Source: Druceiella hillmani
Taxonomy: Eukaryota > Arthropoda > Insecta > Lepidoptera > Hepialidae
Assembly (NCBI GenBank): GCA_039881145.1
Contig: JAYKKI010000126.1
Coordinates: 2,386,001 to 2,450,000, forward strand
Direction: 5' to 3'
Length of the DNA: 64,000 bases
Shown here in pieces: positions 25,097-37,048 of the stretch. Below the pieces are notes generated by a model, which was given only the letters and a program-made list of their open reading frames with translations, had not been told where the DNA came from and searched no databases. Each line of letters begins with the position of its first letter. Within the stretch, counting starts at the first letter, position 1. The position numbers and the translations under genes were made by a program.

Positions 25097-25697
25097 GTGA
25101 GAACAAATTATTTAATTTCTGAAGGTCTATTCAGTTACAAAGAGAAAGAGGACGAACTAAAGAAGTTATGAATATTGACTGCGTTCTCAATAAGTTGCCG
25201 TTATCAGTATTAAATTTATATGAATTTACATACATATCATGTGAACTAGAAAATTATGATGAAAAAAAATCTTACAAAGTCTTCTTCGAAGCCAAAATTA
25301 ACTGATTTTTAGTGGTATTCTGAAGGATAAATTATGAAAAATGTAAAAACGTTTTTAGAAATGTTTGAAAATGAAAAATGTAAAAACGTTTTTTGATTAA
25401 TTAAGAGAAAATAAATTATAAGGGTAAAATTCTGGTACTAATTAGTGGATTTAAAAAAAATAGGATTTATGACATTCCCCAATGAATACGATCAAAATAT
25501 ATTTATGGAAATATAACTTCATAACTGAAGGAGGCTAGCGGAAATCGGCTTGGCCTTATAGAAATAGTACACAATTTTTAAAAAATCTTGTTTTTTTTGT
25601 AATATAAAAATCAATGAATTCATTAATTGGCAATTAGGAGAGAGCAAAAAATAAAATAAAATTTGTAACCGTAAAAACAAAAAAACTGACTATAACG

Positions 25698-25860
25698 CAT
25701 ATACAGTATGTATACGAAGGAAACTTTGTCACGCATATACAGTATGTATACGAAGGAAATTTTGTCACTTTAAACATATACAGTATGTATACGAAGGGAA
25801 CTTTGTCACTTTAAACATATACAGTATGTATACGAAGGAAACTTTGTCACTTTAAACACT
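25698..25860. repeat. 36-41-bp tandem repeat, four copies
   Basis: CATATACAGTATGTATACGA begins at 25698, 25734, 25775 and 25816. The latter copies contain an added CTTTAAA after TTTGTCA, which explains the change in period. ATACAGTATGTAT is itself nearly palindromic. Confidence 0.9.
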
Positions 25861-27113
25861 TGTCCCATTAATAATGTGTAATCCGACAATATGTTATTTT
25901 GGTAAACTAGTCGCCTAGTTTATAAAGTAATTAAAGTTTAAATTTAGTATGAAATCATAATTATGTTTAAATTAACACCCTATAATCTTTACACTAAATA
26001 TCAATTTGGCAACGCGTTCGCCAATTGCAAACTTTGCAAACTGTCAAGTGTCAAAATGAAATATCATTTATCTGTTTAAAAAAACCTAATTTTTTAAACA
26101 CGCGTCCATAATAATTAAATAGTTATTACATTAGTAATTAATTAAGTATACAATTGTAATTAAAATACAAATAATTTTGTTTTCGTATGTATTTAGTATT
26201 TACATACACCTAAATTTTATGTTCCGTTTCCGTGATAAGTGCTTTCCCGGTACTTTCCCGTAACGCACTTTCGCAATCGACGACAATAATTTTGACTTAA
26301 ATTATCTACGTTGTTTGTCTGGTATTCGAATTTTGCTTCCTTATAAAACGAGTTACCACATTTTGTTCCATGTTTATCGATATTGTTGGGGAAGTATCAC
26401 CTGATATCACTGAAATGACGAGTTGTCCTCCTATAACAAGACTCGGTTGTCGAATAACGATTGGCGTACATTATTAGGGCTATTATAATAATATTTGGCA
26501 TATTAATACCATGTTCCATCAGTACTAAAAATCGTAATTTCACTCACTCAATATTACAAATAAAAAATCATTTAACAGAATAAAATCGCATTAATCCAAT
26601 CAACTGTTATATCAAACTAAACTGAAAAATATTCTAACCAGAAGAAATATGTGAGGGTTGTCATATTAAATAATAAATAATCCATAAAGATTGAATTTGA
26701 AATAAGCAATTAAAATTAATATTATTTTATTAATAAGAAGCGAATGATAATTTATCTAAACGACAAATGAAAATATATCGTATTAAAATTTATTCCGACA
26801 AGTTTATTTAAAAAAAATCGATAATATTTTTTATAACCTTCAATATTTGAGGAGTAATGAATGGATGTTAAAGATTTTTAAATGGCAATAATTTTGATTT
26901 ACGAAATATAAACAAAGTTGGCTGGAAATTAATTTTGATATCCTTTTCTTTTTTTTATCTTTTTTATGGTAACACTATGCAAATGAAAGGGATAGTTAGA
27001 TAAATCAAATTCATTAGCGATCGCCAGGAAACTCTTCTCAGCGATCTATAGTGAATTTGATCATGCAATATTACCATATTTCTTACGTTTATCGAAATAT
27101 AATATATAGGTTG

Positions 27114-27706
27114 ATGCATTTTCATGTTAATGACTTATGACAATTTTTAAATATCAAAACAAGTGGTATGATTTAAAAAAAAAAAGATCTCTTGCAATCT
27201 ACTCACGTAGTACGATTACAGATTAAAGTCCAAAAGTTTCCTTACTTTACATATTGTATAACGCGTTTGTAATACATACATTTCATTTTTAGCATTATGC
27301 ATTTAAACAAATGAAATTGCCAATAAAATCTATCGAAATAAATAATAACTTTTTAGAAAATATTCCAAAAATTAATCAGTATATCGCTTTTTTATAATTA
27401 ATTAAAAAAGCAATATATTAATTATAAAAAAGCGATATACTGATTAATTATTGGAATATTTTCTAAAAAGTTATTATTTATTTCGATAGATTTTATTGGC
27501 AATTTCATTTGTTTAAATGCATAATGCTAAAAATGAAATGTATGTATTACAAACGCGTTATACAATATGTAAAGTAAGGAAACTTTTGGACTTTAATCTG
27601 TAATCGTACTACGTGAGTAGATTGCAAGAGATCTTTTTTTTTTTTAAATCATACCACTTGTTTTGATATTTAAAAATTGTCATAAGTCATTAACATGAAA
27701 ATGCAT
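27114..27706. repeat. near-perfect long inverted repeat (289-bp arms)
   Basis: Left arm 27114-27402 and right arm 27417-27706 are reverse complements with only two differences that I can find: an 11- versus 12-base A/T run near 27180/27640, and one A/T change near the inner end (CCAAAAATTAATC versus CCAATAATTAATC). The spacer is about 14 bp. The arms begin ATGCATTTTCATG and end ATGAAAATGCAT. The arms encode no protein. Transcription through the Scaper intron would yield a 289-bp duplex. It could be a young fold-back duplication, a fold-back element or, less likely, an assembly artefact. Confidence 0.95.
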
Positions 27707-27769
27707 TGCCTAAATTAATTAAAATTAAATTTTTAATTCACATTCGTTCCGTGCTGTCAAAATGAATAC

Positions 27770-27960
27770 CTTTCCGTGTTACGGCTGTGAGTAAAGGATA
27801 TAACAAGACACGGTCTGAAATTTGTTTCATCTTGCTGGTTTAAAGAGTTCTGTAGAAATAACATTTAGAAACCATTATGAAAGATTCATTAAAAAGACCT
27901 AACTATTCATAAAAATACAAGATTGTTCATTTGATTGTCGATTTATATAAAACTTTTAAG
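27770..27960 (+). repeat. dispersed repeat, related to 36690-36865
   Basis: Shares with the second copy AGGATATAAC-AGACAC, ATTTGT-CAT-TT-CTGGTT, GTAGAA/GTAGCATTTA and CATAAAAA-TACAAGATT in the same order, at roughly three quarters identity by eye. No coding potential is seen. Confidence 0.6.
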
Positions 27961-28126
27961 GGGCCTTATTTTTTCTTTCCTGTCAAGACATTTTTAGCCT
28001 CATTTTTATTTTTGTAATAATCAGATCCAATACCATATGGTCCTATATCGATCTCTTTTAATGTCAGTATCGTAAATTGCAATTGTGATGGAAACTCTAG
28101 ATACAACATGTACACTATCTTCAGAA

Positions 28127-28455
28127 AGTTTGGAAGCACTAGTTTTATTTGACTTATTTCGGTAATATTTCAAAATCTCGCAAAAGTTTGGAGAGTATAT
28201 ACGATAAACAGACAGTTAAAAAACGTAGTTATTACTTAAGTTTGGAAGCACTAGTTTTATTTGACTTATTTCGGTAATATCTCAAAATCTCGCAAAAGTT
28301 TTGAGGGTATATACGATAAACAGACAGTTAAAAAACGTAGTTATTATTTAAGTTTAGAAGCACTAGTTTTATTTGACTTATTTCGGTAATATTTGAAAAT
28401 CTCGCAAAAGTTTTGAGAGTATACACGATACAGACACAGTTAAAAAACGTAGTTA
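28127..28455. repeat. 112-bp tandem repeat, three copies
   Basis: AGTTTGGAAGCACTAGTTTT begins at 28127 and 28239, and a TTTAGAAG form at 28351. Each copy contains TTATTTCGGTAATAT, CTCGCAAAAGTTT and AGTTAAAAAACGTAGTTAT. The copies are highly similar. Confidence 0.95.
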
Positions 28456-28459
28456 TATT

Positions 28460-30040
28460 ATATAATCATTTATTTAACAATTTCCATTCTTCACAAATAA
28501 TATTCTTCAATATGACTACTTTTAACTCAAAGAACAGTTTTACAGATTCTAGGTATTTTTTAAGTAGTTTACTTGAATTGTGTTCTGAAATTTTATATCA
28601 AGTCTCGTTTAAATTCTTTAATTTTTTAGTGTTCTATCATAGTTCTTTTCTTCCTTGGTTCTGCCGTCTAATTAATCACACAAATATTCAATAAGAGACT
28701 AGACCTGTCTGCCAAAAGTGTGACTGTGGCGGCCAAACCATAATTTTCAAACCCCAGCTCTTCTAAAAACGTGTTACACCTCTTTGCTGAATATTTTGGA
28801 TCATTATCTCGTTGGAAAATAAATAGTTCCTCTGTAAGTCACCTTTCTGATGATAAAGCAGAGCTTTAAAACTTTTTTCTTCCTTAAAATTTATAAATAA
28901 CCCTATTTCTTTATTATACCTTTAATTTCAAATAGATCATATCATATCCGTTATTTTCAAATAGAGTTGTTCTGACAAAGTAACTCCAACACATTACCAC
29001 CTCTATCTTGCACTGTAGGTGAAAGACAGTCTGTATTCATTCTTTTGTAAGATCTGCGGGGAATAATCCATCGTGTCTCTGAACCAATACTTTTAAATGC
29101 TGTTTAGCCAGTATATAAAGTTGTTTCCCATTACTCTAACGCTCCATGCTAACGTGCTACATCGTACATGTCTTATATTGGTCGTAATAATGTTTTTTTA
29201 ACCGTTACATGTCCCCATAAGTCAGCAATTAGGAGGCAATTTTTGAATATTGAAACTGCTACTTTAATTACAAACAATACATAGAGTCGACGATGTTACG
29301 ATTGACTATCGGAACGATAAATATATCCTTTCCCTTAGTAGTGAGTTTTGGCCTACCGCTGCGTTTTGTTTTCCACTAAACTTAATTCCTTGTTCCTTAT
29401 TATTGTGTAGTGAGTACTATTTGGGGAAACGCCACGTTTTTACCAACAAACCTTTTTGAAAATAGCTCTCATTTATTAAATAACAATTGAAAATGACTTG
29501 AAAATTGATAATTGTTTCTTTTCCCATTTTTTATTTAAAAAATTGCCGTCCTTGTCTAAAGCTTAAATTTAAACTTTTAATAACTCGGTCAATTTTTAAG
29601 ATTATTTAAAAATTTTTCACTCATCAGCTTGTACCTTGAAATTATGATTAATGAAATAAAAAAAATTTAGTCAAATACCCAATTTTGATACAGTGACGTT
29701 ACGAAACTAAACTTGCTGACTAATGGAATAAAATTATTTTACAATGAACGAAGAATTGTAAACTTTTTTAAATACTCATAATGATTTAATGTCACACTTA
29801 TTCAGGGCACTTATCGTCACACTTTCTCTTGTTTTTTTTTGCAAATATAAATAAACGATTGAAATATTAAATTGTAATAGTATACACAATCCGAAATCAA
29901 AATGTCTTATGCTATTTTTTTGCTTTCCAACTTTCAAATTCCGTAGGGTATCTATGGGTCACATTATGGGTCATATTTATATACCATTATGAACTTTGGT
30001 TGGTCTCCTTTAATGTTACTTTCATACATTGCAATATTGG
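28460..30040. other. AT-rich intron DNA, no exon seen
   Basis: The plus frame 28413-28694 continues out of the 112-bp repeat and is not supported by any domain. Nothing else is recognised. Confidence 0.45.
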
Positions 30041-30048
30041 TGGAAACC

Positions 30049-30082
<34 letters not shown>

Positions 30083-30297
30083 ATATGCAACATATATAAA
30101 ATCATATAACATCTATTAAAATCAAAAAGTACCTGGTAATATTTCAATATATTGAGACAGTATTAGTCTGTCTCAAATATAACCTGCATTTCCTAGTTAT
30201 TTGAAACTAAATATTATTGCGACTGTTATGTTTACGATATTGAGACTGTAGCTTAATCCATCAGATATTTGTTTTAATAGACGTTACATAAACCTAC

Positions 30298-30430
30298 AAT
30301 TTTCAACTTGAAGGTATGTCCACATTTTTTTCATTATTGCATCCAAATATATAAAATATTAGCCATAATTACAGCTAATATTTTATATATTTGGATGCAA
30401 TAATGAAAAAAATGTGGACATACCTTCAAG

Positions 30431-30439
<9 letters not shown>
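30298..30439. repeat. perfect 66-bp inverted repeat
   Basis: Left arm 30298-30363 and right arm 30374-30439 are exact reverse complements around a 10-nt loop, CATAATTACA. The arms start AATTTTCAACTTG and end CAAGTTGAAAATT. The right arm abuts a TA microsatellite directly. In RNA it would be a 66-bp duplex. Confidence 0.95.
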
Positions 30440-30484
<45 letters not shown>

Positions 30485-30509
30485 TATACATATACATACA
30501 CACGCACAC

Positions 30510-30568
<59 letters not shown>
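30440..30568. repeat. compound (TA)n/(CA)n microsatellite
   Basis: Two long TA tracts flank CACACACATATAC-type sequence. A further TA tract lies at 30049-30075. The TyrIle-rich frames on both strands are translations of the microsatellite. Confidence 0.95.
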
Positions 30569-30569
<1 letters not shown>

Positions 30570-31434
30570 TATTTAAATACATGTACATTTTGGGATCCTT
30601 CTTTAAGGAGACTCCAATTTTGGCAATTTTTAAATTCCCAATTGTTTTCTTGCAGAATTTTTAAAAATCCCACGTTGCTAATTATAGTAAAAGTGCTCAA
30701 ACATTTTGATCAGTTACACAGTCAGTCAGTCAGTCACATCCGACGATATGTATTTTGATTTCGTAAGGAGATTTGATGCTGCCGGATGTTGAATTTTTAT
30801 ACTTATTTTTTTACTGAACTCTGTTCTCATTGTTGGATGAATAAAACCTTTTATTTTTAAATATTCTAGATATGTCCGTAATGGATACGGTTGCAAAGAG
30901 AATGCTGCCGAAAGCGATGGAGCTGTTGAACCTTCTTGCTCAAATTATTAGGAAAAGTCGGATTGTTCATGGTAACCACCCTTGTTCGAGGTCTTGGGTG
31001 CTAAGGGAATTAGATAGCCTGAAAGTGTTAATAAGCCTCTCTCGTTAAGAAATGTACTGATTATTTGCCGAATGTGTGGATGTCAAACCGGTGATCATTT
31101 GTAACATATGACAAAATTGCGCTGAAAGTTGATGTTCATAATATTTAATGTATCTCGCAGTACATTGTCTTATTTGACTGTATAGACAATGCCTGATATA
31201 TCAAAAAGTTATGAAGGCAGATGTCGATGGAAGTCGAGCGGCCATGAAAATTTGTAATTACGGTCATTAAAAAAAATTAAAGAGAAGTGTATATATAAAA
31301 TGTTCTTTATCAGATTTACAATTCGAGTTATCGTTTGTACTTTTCCTGACTTATGTTGATAACAGGAAAGGCGTCTAAGGAAGACATTAGTATGCGTTGC
31401 GTGCCTTCACTGAACAAGATCAGGTGTATCGGAT

Positions 31435-31645
31435 ATCCCCTCAGTTAATGTCGTGGGGCGGAGGTCGCATGTGAGTTTCCCACGGTAGCAGCGACAGGAA
31501 GACCAGTCGTTTTGCCGGCCGCTGTCCAGGGCAATGCGGGTAGTGCAAGATGCATTTGCACGTGTGCTAAGTGCACAGGTGTGTTGCGTTCGCTGCCCGA
31601 TGAATATGAAGAAAGAGTATTTTTTAGTGGCGTGACAGGTGGTTT
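31435..31645. other. GC-richer stretch inside Scaper intron, unassigned
   Basis: The plus frame 31512-31703 (AVQGNAGSARCICTCAKC...) and the minus frame 31445-31666 are both open. The composition resembles exon or transposon sequence more than intron. No splice phase compatible with Scaper is evident and I recognise no family. A transposon fragment is the likeliest explanation. Confidence 0.25.
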
Positions 31646-31699
31646 AAAAAGGTGGATTGTCACCAAGATATTGAATAAATATTTTAAGCAACATTTTGA

Positions 31700-34260
31700 A
31701 TAAATGTTTGACCGTAATTTTTAACTGCCTTTTGGAAAATGGTTCTTAATTTTAGGAATATCTTTGGGAGAATTTGGCTTATTGGAATTTACTCCTTAAG
31801 AATCGATTTTCGTATATAACGTGCGGTATGAAGTTTTTTAAGTAGTTAAATAAGAAGTTCTGAGCGTACGAAGTTCAGAGCGTTAAAAAAAGTGTAAACT
31901 TTAGGTGGCTTCTCCGCGCAACATTTCTGCTCATCTTTACAGTGAAATATTGATATGTTTGGCATTTTCTTATGGTGTAATCGCAGTGACGGAGTTTCAT
32001 ACACCTATGCTCGTATTAATAGACAAAATATAAAACCATATTAAATCGTGATTACGTAAGTCTAAATTAATATGAATTGTCGTATTACATATCCGACGGT
32101 TCAACAGACGCATGTTAAACGAATATTAACGAGTTTGTAAAATCAGAGATTAGCCGATCGGAGATTTATGTTTCAATTCAATACTTTCGCCTGCGCAGTA
32201 TGTACTGCGCATCAATCGTTAGTTAATTTCAGGCACAATTTGACGTATCGAATTATTTATTGACAGCTGTATGTACAGATCGTTTACTAAAGTTGTAAGT
32301 GTCGTTTCCTTTTGGCTGAAAGTATCGCGTTTAACAACAAAGTAGTAAAATAAATACAAGAAAAAGAAGCAACACGGAAAAGGAGAAAAGGCTATTGTTG
32401 CAGATATTGGTCCCTTACAAAGATGTAATTGAAAATAAACGCACCGATGTAATTGAAAATAAACGCAAGATGAAAAAAAGAACGCTTGGGATGCTATTGC
32501 GGAGAAATATAATGTTAGTGATATTATTAATGAAAGGTACTCACAGTCAAATATACACGTTTATAATGAAAATAGAATACAGAACTAATTTGTTTGCACA
32601 AATGTAATTTCTTTTTTTATATATTTAAATACAGTATTACCTATTTTATACATTGGAAGACAATCGTACTTAAGGAGAAATCTTCAGTCGCGCGTCGGAG
32701 CTGACGCGCACGATTTTTTTTCATGAAATTCTTCTTTTCGAATTTTGTGGGGAGATTTTCCACGGTGACATTATTGTAATAAAATGCATACGCACAGAGC
32801 ATCATAAAATACAAATTTGAATACTTTTTTAAACGTTTTTTTTACAATAAATGTTTCATTTTTATATCACCTAGATTAAAAGCTTTGCATAGTTAAGCTA
32901 GTATTAGGGTTAGGTTATCTGTGACTATTTTCAGAACGTATCTTGAATTTCTGGAGGAGTTGTGTTGCTCTTGGGCAAAACAGGGTTGCCACACACTTGG
33001 AAAACTTTAAGAACCTGGGGAAGCCATGAAATTTCATTTGCTCTTGAAAATATAGGAAAAATCATGATATTTCATAAGCTTTTTTGAAAAATTTAAATTT
33101 GCGCGTTAATCTTCTGCGAATAAAAAAAAATGTTCTGTAATTTTGTCAATATAACTTATTTTTAAGCTTATGCGTTGTTAAACAAAAGGCAAAAAGTATC
33201 AAAAATTGTTTTGGTTTTTAATAAAAATATAAAAATCCGACTGTCTATAAGTATAGACTTTGTGGCATTTCAATAAAGTTTATTTTCAAATAACGATTTT
33301 GGCTAGCTATGAAAGGTAAAAATATGTCAAGCAAAAAAATGTTTGTCACACTTTATATTTTGGCGGGTTGGCGGTTCAATTTTATTTGTCGACTTTCCTA
33401 TTTACTTTTTTTAGACTATGAATGCTTTAGAACGTTTTCCATACTTCACTCCTTTCAGTCGCTAGACTGTGTTAATAAAGATTTCTATATAAAGAAATAA
33501 AAAACGTAATTAAGCTGATAATCAATTATTTAAAAAAAATAATAATAAAAAAAATTGCGAAACGTTCGCTGTCTTTGCAGTTAGTACCGGCGGTACTCTA
33601 TTGATCCAAGAATACGTAAATAGTACATAATTTTTTGGAAAATTGTTTGAGAGTATGCATTATGCAACCAATATTTCCGGAAATGACGCGCTTGATAAAT
33701 CCACCATTTAAAAAAAAAGCGCAAAATGTGTCTCGTAAAGGGTGAAGTATACAATAAAACCTATCAGACCTTTTCTATAGCGAATTATATTCTCTACAAC
33801 ATTTTTTTCAATTAATTAATATTTTACAAATTACGACGTGTGCGTGCTCACTTATCGACATTTTCCAAACTCTCATATTGATACTCCCTAATAATATATA
33901 ACAAAAAATGTGCTCTGTGTTATTTTTTTACCTACCTGTTGTGTAATATAATAATAGAAGCTTAGTTTTAATCTAAATTCTTTTTTTTTAATCTGATTTT
34001 TGATTTCGTAGTCCTTTTGCAAAGTAAGGCATTTAAGTAAATCTAGTGCTTTTATATTTTGCATCTACATGTTCAGATCAAAATTAATTATAAGAAATTT
34101 GTTAACATTTACCTGCAAATTAACCTGGAACTATAAGTAATAACTGATAAATATGATAATAAAAATACTTACGTGGGGGGGGGGAGCTGAACATTTATTT
34201 GCATAAATTAAGAATAAGCGCATTATTATAAATTTATATTTTACGTCGAATATAATGTTA
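31700..34260. other. AT-rich intron DNA with dispersed repeat words
   Basis: A block near 33000-33085 (CTTGGAAAACTTTAAG, GCTCTTGAAAATATAGG, AAAAATCATGATATTTC) recurs in diverged form at 34266-34305 and at 44010-44080, so it is a dispersed repeat. The two intronic copies are bounded by GGGTTGCCAC (32983) and GTGGCAGCCC (34313), which are nearly inverted. A ten-base G run lies near 34176. No exon was found. Confidence 0.4.
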
Positions 34261-34749
34261 CTAGCTCTCTTGAAAATATTAAAAAATCATGGAATTTTAT
34301 GTTTGAGAATTAGTGGCAGCCCACTTAAATTTAAGCTTCAGTGTGTATGCAGCATTACGAGTGTAACCTTAACTTTTCGTAGTCGCGTCGACTGACCGTT
34401 ACCGTACTGTTGTGTTTATGTACTCGTTTAATGACTTAGACTCGTTAATCGCTTCCTTATATCTGTAATATCCTGTTTCATTGGCACCGTTAATGGACGA
34501 GCTCGTCTGTTAGGTTCATGGTATAAACTAAGGGGAACAGTAGTCGGATTCACTTGTACCGCTCGGGGCATTTTGTGCACCTGAGTTTTCAAAATGTGTA
34601 TTTATACATTTACCATTTATTGCTTTGACTAATAAGTATCTAACCTCGATTTGTTCTCACCTACATAAATGCTATTTTAGAAAGCTTTACAATTTATGCA
34701 AGTATTTTATACATTCTGTTTACAATTGAGCTTTTCAATAATTTAACGA

Positions 34750-35090
34750 GTCATCAGCCGAGGAGCTTCTTGAGTTAGGTTTCGTAATCGTTGTACATCT
34801 AATTGCACAAGGCGTCCGGAACAGGGATCATCTTCATTATCGTAGTTCTCTTTCTTGATCTTTTTGAACCAAATTTTCGCCATCACCTAGTAAACCATTG
34901 TCTCGTATGTCGCATGGCATAGATTATTTGTGGCGGTCTTCGCATCGTGACCCATACAGTACGTGCTTGTTTTCTATTTTAATTCATTTTCTCTGGTGAA
35001 ATACCTTGAAGGGGCTTAGCGTTGTCATTAATTGAGCGTACTTTGTTGTGTTTATACCTTCTAATAAAATATTCTGGCATTTTTGGCAAG
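34750..35090 (-). pseudogene. mariner transposase relic, N-terminal domain
   Basis: On the minus strand the frame reads ATNNLCHATYE, then a stop, then IWFKKIKKENYDNEDDPCSG followed by RLVQLDVQRLRNLTQEAPRL. This matches the first DNA-binding domain of mariner transposases: A-ARNIC-VYGE, WF-KFRSGNFDLEDEPRSGRP and D-LRALIEADPR. An upstream MPEYFIRRY start may be the original N-terminus (near 35078). The catalytic half is missing. The insertion lies antisense in the large Scaper intron. Confidence 0.8.
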
Positions 35091-36230
35091 CTTTCTTGAA
35101 AAGATCCGAACTTGAAGCTGGAAACAGCCAACTCTCAAAATACATATATTGATCTGCGAACTAGGACCAGCTTTTTCTGCAACATAATTCACGTGAGATT
35201 TGAAACACGGCCCAAAAACCCAATAAAAGTTTTGCTTTTGCGGTACATATTAACGGTTTTTTTAGAAATTTAATGTTTTTAACATCTGCATTTCAGATAA
35301 TATATGAAAAATATTATTTTGTTATTTTTGTACCCTTTGAAAAACAGTAGATATCTATAGGATAAAACGAAAGCGTCTTCCAAATCATATATTTTTCCGA
35401 TGTAGTAGAGTGAAAGGAATTATTAGATATATAGGTGGGGAGTTCTGATACAGTTCTACTAAATATATACGTATTATATCGTCACTTTTTTTTTTCGCAG
35501 ACCTTTATTTTACAAGAGCAAATAAATAATATTGAATAAAATTTATAAAACTCGACAAGTTTCGTTTAATTCTAATTAACTTATCTTTAATTTTTCAATA
35601 TATTTTGTCGATATTCTAACAACTTTAACCCCATTTTTTTTATTTTTATCTTACTTTTTGATGTGTCGACGTTTACAGTACTGTAGTGGAAATGGTTCAT
35701 ATCAATAAATGTTTATGTTTAACTTTATTGAAAACCGCGAATATCGCGGTAAAATGTAGTGGTGTTTTGACAAATCACGTATCTTATAATTCAGTGATAC
35801 CATCTGTAAACTTGCATGGAAACCCTTATTTTATGAATCAGAAATTCACAGCACCAACAGAATAATAAAAGAAAAAAAAACCCGTTTATTACCAGTACCG
35901 TTTCAAAAACTCGTGGCGGAATTGGTGAATTTTAGTGATTATCTAACAAAATAACATTTACAATTTGTTGTGAACCGTATTTTCAATGATTACAGCAAAG
36001 AATCGTTCCTTTTAGTAAATAAAAAAAGCTCTCCTGATTTGCAAAGGATGTAAACCCAATTTTTGTGAAAGGGAATAATAGTTCAAAATCTCAGGCGATA
36101 CCTTGCAATAAATTTGAGCTGGATATTGACGAATAAAATACGGTCTATAAACTATTTTTATGGAGAAATCTGCCATTTTCTTGAAGATTGCGTCATTATT
36201 ATTAAGTTTTTAAATTGATAATCTTCTTTT

Positions 36231-36287
36231 ACATTTATGTAAAATAAAATTTATATAGATAACATTTATGTTATCTATATAAATTTT
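36231..36287. repeat. two hairpins with the same ATTTAT loop
   Basis: An 18-bp perfect stem (36246-36263 with 36270-36287) closes the loop ATTTAT. Immediately upstream a shorter stem, TTTTAC/GTAAAA (36227-36244), closes an identical ATTTAT loop. Confidence 0.85.
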
Positions 36288-36689
36288 GACTTAAAAGGGG
36301 AAGGCGAAGTATTACCTTGGTGTTATTAATAATCCAGAAGAATTTTAGGATAAGCTTGTTTAACGTATTGTTGACTGTGTGAATATGTTCACAAAATAGA
36401 TCTGCAAAAATAGGCATGGTGTTGCAGAAATTATAATTTTTAAAAAGGCTGATATTTTTTAGGAAGAAACAAAAATAAAATACGATTTGTAATCACCAAT
36501 ATAAAATAAAAGAGGCTACGTTGGCCTATGTTACATTTTTAATCAAGAAATGTTAATAAAAAATGAAAATACTATAATCTAACGAAGGCATAATAACATT
36601 TGTTTTGTTTTTGTCAAAATATATTTATTTTTCGCTATTTTCGACGTTGTCCGTCCTGCGAGTTTCATACTTCAATACATACTGAGGCA

Positions 36690-36865
36690 TATGAATATAG
36701 AGGATATAACGAGACACAAACTGCAATTTGTACCATTTTCTGGTTCAAATAATTCCGTGGAAGTAGCATTTACAAACTATTATGGAAAAATAACCTAACT
36801 TTCATAAAAAATACAAGATTTCTTATTTGTTTGATTGATAATTTAAATAAAACCTTTGTTTCAAC
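36690..36865 (+). repeat. dispersed repeat, second copy
   Basis: Partner of 27770-27960, in the same intron and orientation. Shared ordered words include GAGGATATAACGAGACAC, TCTGGTT and AAAATACAAGATT. Divergence by eye suggests an old family. Confidence 0.6.
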
Positions 36866-37048
36866 TAAATCATCTTATATTGGAACCCTATTTTAAACGA
36901 GTTATCACTAATTAATCTCAGTATAAAGCTTTTGTTAAAATAGGATGAGAAAGAGCTAGACGAATGAATGGACTGACAATGACACATACAAAGAGACGTT
37001 TCCCTTCTTATGTGATTTAATTTACACGATTTTATTTGCCCACGTCAG

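Larger units (their letters stand above)
25097..37048 (+). other. Scaper: Scaper large intron, 11,952 bp
   Basis: Donor GTGAGA and acceptor CACGTCAG bound the intron. It contains a 36-41-bp tandem repeat, a 289-bp near-perfect inverted repeat, a 112-bp tandem repeat, a 66-bp perfect inverted repeat beside TA tracts, a GC-rich stretch at 31.44-31.64 kb, a mariner relic on the minus strand, a related pair of dispersed repeats (27.8 and 36.7 kb) and a small hairpin at 36.25 kb. I see no convincing alternative exon. A frame at about 30870-30950 is open for about 27 codons after a TATTCTAG but does not fit the Scaper reading phase. Stretches not listed separately are unremarkable AT-rich DNA. Confidence 0.75.

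Noticed and set aside
30334..30700. Four Ile/Tyr-rich frames
   Set aside because: Translation of the TA/CA microsatellite and the adjacent hairpin.
30860..30960. Open stretch after TATTCTAG as an extra Scaper exon
   Set aside because: The open frame does not fit phase 0 required by flanking exons, and SCAPER has no matching insert.
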